A stretch of DNA of 64,000 nucleotides from Candidatus Methylopumilus universalis (GTDB lineage Bacteria > Pseudomonadota > Gammaproteobacteria > Burkholderiales > Methylophilaceae). Location: NCBI RefSeq assembly GCF_006364435.1, contig NZ_CP040977.1, positions 310,001-374,000 on the forward strand, in the 5' to 3' direction. Below are positions 58,029 to 64,000 of the stretch, one piece after another (position 1 is the stretch's first letter; every line of letters begins with the position of its first letter). Both the position numbers and the translations under genes were made by a program. Under the pieces are notes generated by a model. The model saw only the letters and a program-made list of their open reading frames with translations. It ran no database searches and had not been told where the DNA came from.

Positions 58029-58976
58029 TTAGTAGCTGCCACCCGCATTTTTAATAATGTCAACAATCTCTGTATTTTTTGCTTTGAGTGCGTATACAAG
58101 AGCTGTTAATCCATAACGATCTTTTGCTTTTAAATTAACTTTTGATTCAATAAAAAGCTGAATCATTTCCTTGGATTTATTTGCTACAGCATAATGAATT
58201 ATTGGTGTGCCATCAGAATCTTTGCGGTCAATATTGGCACCATTTGCTATAAGAAGTTTTGAAACTGCTAAATGATTTTTTTTCGTAGCCCAAGTTAGAG
58301 CTGTCCAATTGAACTGGTCTTCATAATCAATTTTTATGCCACGCTTTATGAAAAGACTTACTGCATCTGCATTACCTTCTCTTGCAGCATACATAAGAGG
58401 ACTGCACTTATATTTATCTACGATATTTGGATCAGCGCCCTGGTCAAGAAGTATTTGAATGGTTTTAATATCACCGTTTTTTGCGGCATACATCAAAACA
58501 GTTTGCCCAGCATCGTTAGTGTTGTTAGGATCAATACCATGTTTTATTAATAGATCTACGATGTTATGAAATCCTGATATCGCAGCTAGTCCATAAGCAC
58601 TCCAGCCGTCATTGTCTCTTATTTTTGGATCTGCCCCATTATCTAAAAGTAATTGAGCTGATCGAGTGTAATTTTTCTTTGCAGCAAACATTAGCGCCGT
58701 CCAGCCGTTACTTTCAATCGCATTCACTGAGGCACCTTTTTTAATTAAGAGCGCTACAACCTTATCCATATCTTTTCTTACTGCATACATAAGAGCTGTG
58801 ACGCCATCTTCATCTTTAGTATTTGGATTTCCACCACTTTCCAAAATAGCGCTTACTGTTTCAAGATCGCCTTTTGCTGCTGCTGTTAAAAGATAATTTA
58901 CTGATTCTTCTGCATTTGCTATTAAGGCAAAAAATGAAGTGATTAGAAAAAAGGTAAGAAGAGTTTTTTTATACAA
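58029..58976 (-). CDS. Exported ankyrin-repeat protein
   Basis: A 315-residue protein with a signal peptide (M-Y-K-K-T-L-L-T-F-F, cut near A-N-A) and about eight ankyrin repeats filling the rest, each with the G-x-T-A-L-M-Y-A / L-L-x-x-G-A-x-x-N pattern. No catalytic domain. It is likely periplasmic. Periplasmic ankyrin proteins in other bacteria assist catalases or haem delivery (AnkB, Cj1386), but nothing here shows that. It lies three bases after sucD and four before nadE, inside a metabolic operon. Confidence 0.9.
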   Translation of the reverse strand: MYKKTLLTFFLITSFFALIANAEESVNYLLTAAAKGDLETVSAILESGGNPNTKDEDGVTALMYAVRKDMDKVVALLIKKGASVNAIESNGWTALMFAAKKNYTRSAQLLLDNGADPKIRDNDGWSAYGLAAISGFHNIVDLLIKHGIDPNNTNDAGQTVLMYAAKNGDIKTIQILLDQGADPNIVDKYKCSPLMYAAREGNADAVSLFIKRGIKIDYEDQFNWTALTWATKKNHLAVSKLLIANGANIDRKDSDGTPIIHYAVANKSKEMIQLFIESKVNLKAKDRYGLTALVYALKAKNTEIVDIIKNAGGSY

Positions 58977-58979
58977 TTT

Positions 58980-59852
58980 TTATTTTTTTAACAATGCTTG
59001 CATAGTAAGTCCCATGTCTGCGGGGGATTTAGACATGCTCACACCGGCTTTTTCTAGCGCCTTAATTTTATCTATTGCAAGGCCAGAGCCTTGAGAAATG
59101 ATAGCACCTGCATGACCCATTCTTTTCCCTTCAGGGGCTGTAATGCCAGCAATATAGCCTGCTATAGGTTTTTTTATATGTTGTTTAATATACTCAGCAG
59201 CCACTTCTTCGTCTGAGCCGCCAATTTCACCAACTAATATAACGCCCTTTGTATTTTTATCTTCTTCAAACATTTGCAGACATTCAATAAAATTTAGTCC
59301 TTTGATGGGATCGCCACCAATACCAACACATGTGCTTTGGCCTAGCCCAAGCATTGTTGTTTGTTGAACAGCTTCATAGGTTAAAGTGCCGGATTTTGAA
59401 ATAATTCCAATCGATCCAGGTAAGTGAATGCTTCCTGGCATAATGCCAATCTTACATTCGCCAGGTGTAATAACACCGGGACAATTAGGTCCAATCAGTT
59501 TGGATTGGTTAGCTCGAATAGCAGCCTTCACATTAATCATATCTTGAATTGGAATACCTTCTGTAATACATACGATAATTTCAATACCTTCTTCAGAAGC
59601 TTCGATAATTGAATCTGCAGCAAAGGCAGGGGGAACGTAAATAACCGATGCATTGGCTCCAGTTGTTTTAATAGCATCTCTGACTGTATTAAATACAGGT
59701 AAATTAAGATGCAACGATCCACCTTTGCCAGGGGTAACTCCGCCCATTAATTTTGTGCCATAAGCTAGCGCTTGTTCTGAGTGAAAGGTACCTTGCTTGC
59801 CAGTGAACCCTTGGCAAATAAGCCTGGTAGATTTATTAATAAGAATAGACAT
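58980..59852 (-). CDS. sucD: Succinyl-CoA ligase alpha subunit
   Basis: TCA-cycle substrate-level phosphorylation, joining with SucC. The 290-residue protein has G-F-T-G-K-Q-G-T at 16-23, G-P-N-C-P-G-V-I, and the phosphorylated histidine in R-M-G-H-A-G-A-I-I. It begins one base after sucC, and the gene order sucC-sucD is universal. An exported ankyrin gene follows three bases later. Confidence 0.98.
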   Translation of the reverse strand: MSILINKSTRLICQGFTGKQGTFHSEQALAYGTKLMGGVTPGKGGSLHLNLPVFNTVRDAIKTTGANASVIYVPPAFAADSIIEASEEGIEIIVCITEGIPIQDMINVKAAIRANQSKLIGPNCPGVITPGECKIGIMPGSIHLPGSIGIISKSGTLTYEAVQQTTMLGLGQSTCVGIGGDPIKGLNFIECLQMFEEDKNTKGVILVGEIGGSDEEVAAEYIKQHIKKPIAGYIAGITAPEGKRMGHAGAIISQGSGLAIDKIKALEKAGVSMSKSPADMGLTMQALLKK

Positions 59853-59853
59853 T

Positions 59854-61017
59854 TTATTTTTTGATGAGACTAGTTGCGATCGTTGCCGCTTCAGTAAGTG
59901 TATTTGCGGCCTTAATATTTAAGCCGCTTGTTTGTAAAAGTTTTTTGCCTAAATCAACGTTGGTGCCTTCTAATCTTACGACAATAGGAATTTTGATACC
60001 AACCTCTTTGATTGCAGCGATAATACCTTCAGCGATAATGTCGCATCGCATAATGCCACCAAAAATATTCACCAAGACAACTTGTACATTTTTATCGTCA
60101 AGAATAATTTTAAAAGCTTTAGCAACTGTTTCTGCAGTTGCTCCACCACCCACATCTAAAAAGTTTGCAGGTTCGCCTCCGCAGAGTTTGATGAGATCCA
60201 TCGTAGCCATTGCAAGACCTGCACCATTGACCATGCAACCAATATTGCCATTAAGTGCAATGTAATTAAGCCCAGCAGCAAAAGCTTCAGCTTCTTTAGA
60301 ATCGTTTTGTGACCAATCACGGAGCTCAGCTAATGTTTTTTGTTTGTAAAGAGCATTGTCATCGACATTTATTTTGCAATCGAGGGCAATAATTTTTTTA
60401 TCTGAATCGATAACAAGCGGATTAATTTCTAATAAAGCTAGATTATTTTCAATAAAACTTTTAAAAGCGCTTCTAGCAAACTTAACGAAATCATTAATCA
60501 TTTCATTAGGTAAGCCTAATGCAAATGCAATATTTCTAGACTGATAGTCCATAAGGCCATTAATTGGACTGCATGTTTCTTTAATAATTTTTTCAGGGTT
60601 ATTTTTAGATATTTCTTCAATTTCCATGCCGCCTGCAGAAGATGCAATAACGACAATTTTTTCTGACTGCCTATCAACTAATATAGAAAAATATAACTCT
60701 TTTTCTATGTCACATGACTCTTCTATAAGAAGGGTATCAACAGGCTGGCCATCTGGTTTGTTTTGATAAGTAACTAGTTTTTTGTGAAGAAGAGAATTTA
60801 CAACCTCAGCTGCTTCTTTTTTAGAAGTTACAATCTTAACGCCACCTGCTTTACCTCTGCCACCCGCATGAATCTGGGCTTTAATAACATAAGCAGAAGA
60901 GTCAAGCTGAGCTATCGATTGATCCAATTCATCTGGGGACTTAATTGCAATGCCTTTTGGTACGGAAATGCCGTATTTCGCAATTAATTGTTTGGCCTGA
61001 TATTCGTGGAGATTCAT
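59854..61017 (-). CDS. sucC: Succinyl-CoA ligase beta subunit
   Basis: ATP-grasp subunit that binds the nucleotide and, with SucD, makes succinate and ATP. The 387-residue protein starts [11 protein letters not shown] and contains [16 protein letters not shown] and the C-terminal [10 protein letters not shown]. It is the first gene of sucC-sucD-ankyrin-nadE-glnB and is divergent from serB. Confidence 0.98.
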   Translation of the reverse strand: MNLHEYQAKQLIAKYGISVPKGIAIKSPDELDQSIAQLDSSAYVIKAQIHAGGRGKAGGVKIVTSKKEAAEVVNSLLHKKLVTYQNKPDGQPVDTLLIEESCDIEKELYFSILVDRQSEKIVVIASSAGGMEIEEISKNNPEKIIKETCSPINGLMDYQSRNIAFALGLPNEMINDFVKFARSAFKSFIENNLALLEINPLVIDSDKKIIALDCKINVDDNALYKQKTLAELRDWSQNDSKEAEAFAAGLNYIALNGNIGCMVNGAGLAMATMDLIKLCGGEPANFLDVGGGATAETVAKAFKIILDDKNVQVVLVNIFGGIMRCDIIAEGIIAAIKEVGIKIPIVVRLEGTNVDLGKKLLQTSGLNIKAANTLTEAATIATSLIKK

Positions 61018-61140
61018 GTTAAAAAGGAGCTAAATAAACATTATTTTCTACGAATTTAGATAAACATGCCAGTTAAGAATTATATTTTAATAGCAATGTT
61101 AGAATTATTCTTTTGTAGGCTTATATCATTTATACATACC

Positions 61141-61986
61141 ATGAAATTATTAGTTCAGTCTTCATATAGTCTCCAAACTCATTTAGCAGAAATCTCTGAA
61201 ATTTTAGGCCAAGTGACAACTTCTCCTTACACGCTTATCAATGATACTGCTGCTATATATGAGATTGAAGCCGACTTACCAGATGATTTAAAAAATAAGC
61301 TTCACCTTAAGCATGTAGATTTTGCAGTTTTAGACAATTACAGAGCTTTAAGTGAATTTAGCCTATGTGTGATGGATATGGATTCAACACTTATCTCGAT
61401 TGAATGTATTGATGAGATTGCAGATTTGTGCGGTAAAAAACAAGATGTAGCCTTAATTACTAAAAGTGCCATGATGGGTGAAATTGATTTTTCACAAAGC
61501 CTAATCAAGCGCGTTTCTTTGCTGCAAGGACTTGGAGAGGAGATGCTATTCAAAGTCATAGAGGAAAGATTAAAGTTGAATGACGGCACCCAGGCATGGA
61601 TTGAAGCTTGTCGCAGAAATAATGTGACCACAGTTCTGGTATCAGGCGGCTTTGATTATTTTGCAGATTATGTGAAGAATAAGTTAGGGATTGATATTGC
61701 TATATCTAATCAACTTGAAATTAAAGACAAGAGGCTGACTGGTAAAGTGCTAGGTCGAATTGTCGATGATGAATTAAAGGCTCAAACTGTAAGAGATTTT
61801 CAAGCAAAACTTAGCATTGATAAATCAAATACAATCGTCATTGGAGATGGGGCAAATGATTTAAAGATGTTAGCTGAGGCCCAATATAGTATTGCGTATC
61901 ATGCCAAGCCTATTGTGCAAGAAAAAGCGCGATTTAAATTAAACCACTCAGATTTTAAAGGTGTATTAAATCTTTTTAAGGTTTAA
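61141..61986 (+). CDS. serB: Phosphoserine phosphatase
   Basis: Last step of serine synthesis, HAD superfamily. I start it at ATG 61141 (MKLLVQSSYSLQ), giving 281 residues; an open frame begins at 61066 but its extra 25 residues are hydrophobic and unlike the family. After a short N-terminal domain, the HAD motif D-M-D-S-T (79-83) and S-I-E-C-I-D-E-I follow, then V-S-G-G-F-D-Y-F and G-D-G-A-N-D-L-K-M. Its end overlaps the DUF455 gene by four bases. Neither candidate start has a strong ribosome site. Confidence 0.94.
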   Translation: MKLLVQSSYSLQTHLAEISEILGQVTTSPYTLINDTAAIYEIEADLPDDLKNKLHLKHVDFAVLDNYRALSEFSLCVMDMDSTLISIECIDEIADLCGKKQDVALITKSAMMGEIDFSQSLIKRVSLLQGLGEEMLFKVIEERLKLNDGTQAWIEACRRNNVTTVLVSGGFDYFADYVKNKLGIDIAISNQLEIKDKRLTGKVLGRIVDDELKAQTVRDFQAKLSIDKSNTIVIGDGANDLKMLAEAQYSIAYHAKPIVQEKARFKLNHSDFKGVLNLFKV

Positions 61987-62762
61987 ATAAGCTCTTCTTT
62001 TAAGAAGCCAGCTCTATAACGCGCTTCTTTATTTAATTTTTGGTAATTTAATTTAATATCATAAGCTCCCAGCAATTTTTTATATGTCTCATGTGGGTCT
62101 AGTTTTTGAGATTCACATGCCCAGCGATACCAAATATTTCCGATAGATACATGATGAATTTCTTCTTCATAAATGATTTGCAGAATAGCTGCAATGTCGT
62201 CATCTTTTTGCTGCTTAAATTTTTCTATAATTGGGGGCGTCACATCCAGACCTCTTGCTTCCATTGTTTTTGGAATGAGCGCTAATCGATGAATTAAATC
62301 ATGGCTTGTCCTATCAGCCATTTCCCAAAGACTATTGTGCGCATTGAAGCTACCGTAACTTAAGCCAAATTTTTTTAGATAGTTATTAAGGAGACTGAAG
62401 TGCACATGTTCTTCATAAGCAATTTGAAGCCAGTCACTATAGAATTGATCTGGAAGATTTTTAAAGCGCCAAATGATATCAAGTGCTAAATTAATCGCAC
62501 TAAATTCAATATGAGCTAATGCATGAATGAATATTAATTTCCCTTGCTCTGTAGAAGTTGATCTTTTTTCAACAAGTTTTGGTGGCACAATTTGAGGTTT
62601 TGATGGTGCGCCCGGTAAATGATAGATATTTTGAATGTCAGCTTTTGAATCAATCGTCAGCTGATAAGACTTAAAAGATTCGTATATAACATTTACTTGA
62701 TTTAATTTTTCATTTAAATCATTTATAGCAAGAGCCTTTAGGCAATTAGCTCTCAACTCCAT
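61983..62762 (-). CDS. DUF455 family ferritin-like protein
   Basis: A 259-residue helical protein of the DUF455 family, related to the ferritin-like di-iron fold (cf. MiaE). Likely metal ligands are E86 (H-I-E-F), E117/E118/H119 (Y-E-E-H-V-H), E168 (M-E-A-R-G) and E200/E201/H203/H204 (E-E-E-I-H-H), spaced as in two-helix-pair di-iron bundles. No signal peptide. Its biochemical function is unknown. It follows the NHL propeller gene by ten bases and converges with serB. Confidence 0.85.
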   Translation of the reverse strand: MELRANCLKALAINDLNEKLNQVNVIYESFKSYQLTIDSKADIQNIYHLPGAPSKPQIVPPKLVEKRSTSTEQGKLIFIHALAHIEFSAINLALDIIWRFKNLPDQFYSDWLQIAYEEHVHFSLLNNYLKKFGLSYGSFNAHNSLWEMADRTSHDLIHRLALIPKTMEARGLDVTPPIIEKFKQQKDDDIAAILQIIYEEEIHHVSIGNIWYRWACESQKLDPHETYKKLLGAYDIKLNYQKLNKEARYRAGFLKEELI

Positions 62763-62772
62763 AGCTGAATGA

Positions 62773-63606
62773 TTAGTGAATTGGAACGAGGGTTACGGAG
62801 CCAGTTTTCATATCTGGAGTGATAATTGATCTTTTATCATAGGATAGGGCTATATCAGCAGCAGCCGTAAAGCCTTCTTTAAATAAGGTGACTTTGTTAC
62901 GTTGTAATTTAAAAATCTTTCCATTTTTCCAATCACTAACAAAGAAACTATCCCCGGATTTAATTAAACCATCTCCGCCACCAAACCCTTCAGCAACTTT
63001 CAAGATAGATTTTGTTTTCAAGTTGATTTTATATAAAATGCCACTTGCAAAATCTACTTCGAATAGATCGTTTTTAACAACTAAAAGCCCATTAGGGGCT
63101 AAAATTTCAGGGGTATTTTCATTCAGGATTAAAGTAATTTTTTTATCCTGAGTAATTTTAAAAATCGCACCACCTGCTGAGAGGTTTCCGCTATCACTCA
63201 CATATAAATTGCCAGCTTCGTCTGAAGTAATGTCATTTAAAAAGATAGGTGTTTGTGGAAATGCCATAGTACTTCCAAACACCATCCATTTACCATTGGA
63301 CTCAACTTTTAAAACCCTATTTTTGTCTGTCACATACAAAGACTTTCCGATAAACGTTAAGCCTTTAGGGTCGTCCATGCCGCTTGCAAATGTTGAAAGT
63401 TTTCCGTCAATTGAAATACGTGTAATTTTTCCGTCACCATCTTTATTGAATTCACCGATTTCAGATACGTAAATATCTCCCTTAGCATCTTGAACCACTG
63501 ACTCAGGGCTTATAAATCCTGAGATTAGATTTAGTGATTCATGCGCTTTTGAGGGGGTAGCAATAAGTGTTAATAATAAAATTAAAAATACACGCAAGTT
63601 TTTCAT
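62773..63606 (-). CDS. Exported NHL/SMP-30-like beta-propeller protein
   Basis: A 277-residue protein with a signal peptide cut near P-S-K-A (about 17-20) and a six-bladed propeller pattern: repeated N/D-x-Y-V-S/T-D-S/E, G-x-I-F/Y-K-I, and P-x-G-L. The blades resemble SMP-30/gluconolactonase and NHL families, but the lactonase metal residues cannot be placed with confidence. It is likely periplasmic. It lies 24 bases after the ankyrin gene and ten before DUF455, so the three form one probable operon. Confidence 0.82.
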   Translation of the reverse strand: MKNLRVFLILLLTLIATPSKAHESLNLISGFISPESVVQDAKGDIYVSEIGEFNKDGDGKITRISIDGKLSTFASGMDDPKGLTFIGKSLYVTDKNRVLKVESNGKWMVFGSTMAFPQTPIFLNDITSDEAGNLYVSDSGNLSAGGAIFKITQDKKITLILNENTPEILAPNGLLVVKNDLFEVDFASGILYKINLKTKSILKVAEGFGGGDGLIKSGDSFFVSDWKNGKIFKLQRNKVTLFKEGFTAAADIALSYDKRSIITPDMKTGSVTLVPIH

Positions 63607-63630
63607 AGTTTAATTAAGAAGCCTTAATGA

Positions 63631-64000
63631 TTAAATACATTTATCTTCGCAGCCTTCTTCACTCACACCTAGAGAAAGAAGTAACTCGACCATTTTTTTA
63701 TCGCCTTTTTCTTGTTTTACTACGCGGATAATAGACACGCCACCCTTCATTTTTTTATTAATATCAGCGCCCTTGGATGCAAGGTATTTAACAATTTCAG
63801 TTCTGCCATCAAAAGCAGCATGATGAAATGCATTCATTTTTGTAAGAGGATGCGTGTAATTAATATCGGCGCCTTGTTCTGCTAAATACTTGAGCACTTG
63901 AAATTGACCCTTAGCAGCGGCCATAAGAAGCGGACTCCATGCAAAATAAGTTGCATTGACATCTACTTTTTTTACTTCAACATACTTTTTAACGATAGGT
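63631..64000 (-). CDS. Ankyrin-repeat protein (5' part beyond the window)
   Basis: The frame is open from the stop at 63631 through the right window edge, 123 codons. It shows about three ankyrin repeats (S-P-L-L-M-A-A-A-K-G; N-A-F-H-H-A-A-F-D-G-R-T-E-I-V-K-Y-L-A-S-K-G-A-D-I-N; V-E-L-L-L-S-L-G) and ends in G-C-E-D-K-C-I with two cysteines. The N-terminus is not visible, so export is unknown. It is related in type to the ankyrin protein at 58.0 kb but not a copy of it. Confidence 0.88.
   Translation of the reverse strand, partial: PIVKKYVEVKKVDVNATYFAWSPLLMAAAKGQFQVLKYLAEQGADINYTHPLTKMNAFHHAAFDGRTEIVKYLASKGADINKKMKGGVSIIRVVKQEKGDKKMVELLLSLGVSEEGCEDKCI

Noticed and set aside
61066-61140. Upstream start for serB
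   Set aside because: The added segment is hydrophobic and not like known SerB N-termini; kept as a possible but less likely start.

Overview
The window is a dense, AT-rich stretch of bacterial chromosome that reads as a streamlined betaproteobacterium, most likely a planktonic methylotroph of the Methylophilaceae (Candidatus Methylopumilus / OM43-like). This assignment rests on several gene orders typical of Beta- and Gammaproteobacteria (lptD-surA-pdxA-rsmA; leuS-lptE-holA; xseB-ispA-dxs-folE2; ruvX-pyrR-pyrB-pyrC'; exbB-exbD-msbA-lpxK-ycaR-kdsB; ilvI-ilvH-ilvC-psd). It also rests on low G+C, near-zero intergenic spacing, and an MxaD-like periplasmic protein of the kind tied to methanol oxidation. 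The genus is an inference. I see no rRNA, tRNA, insertion sequence, prophage or CRISPR array, and no gene-free stretch over 300 bases.

Layout. 1-1.6 kb: tail of an SH3-like protein, gpsA, trmL. 1.6-6.2 kb: biotin operon bioB-F-H-C-D. 6.1-18.2 kb: a long minus-strand run of nadD, proA, holA, lptE, leuS, adk, rsmA, pdxA, surA and lptD. 18.4-24.4 kb: amgK-murU (cell-wall sugar recycling), pepP, two ubiquinone hydroxylases, dsbC. 24.4-29 kb: cold-shock gene, icd divergent from rluE, aroC, an MFS carrier. 29-35 kb: minus-strand folE2, dxs, ispA, xseB, an esterase, the MxaD-like protein and a YVTN beta-propeller lipoprotein. 35-41 kb: rppH, psd-ilvC-ilvH-ilvI, nadC, a YibF-like GST. 41-49 kb: mnmA-proC-yggS, a histone H1-like repeat protein, a pyrimidine operon with a catalytically dead dihydroorotase, and riboflavin genes. 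49-56 kb: lolC-lolD, then exbB-exbD-msbA-lpxK-ycaR-kdsB. 56-61 kb: glnB, nadE, a periplasmic ankyrin protein, sucD-sucC. 61-64 kb: serB and a minus-strand group of DUF455 ferritin-like protein, NHL beta-propeller and an ankyrin protein cut by the window edge.

Much of the window serves the outer membrane: LptD and LptE with their chaperone SurA and isomerase DsbC; MsbA, LpxK and KdsB for lipid A/Kdo; LolCD for lipoproteins. The rest is mostly cofactor and amino-acid synthesis (biotin, NAD, riboflavin, PLP, ubiquinone, folate, isoprenoids, proline, branched-chain and aromatic amino acids, serine, pyrimidines).

I did not find a clearly new multi-gene system. The best leads are the ankyrin/NHL/DUF455 group at the right end, the second periplasmic ankyrin protein in the sucCD-nadE unit, the MxaD-like/YVTN pair, the H1-like minisatellite gene, and the 34-bp tandem repeat before exbB. 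Two enzymes have degenerate domains (PyrC', RibB C-terminus), and LptD has a reduced cysteine set.
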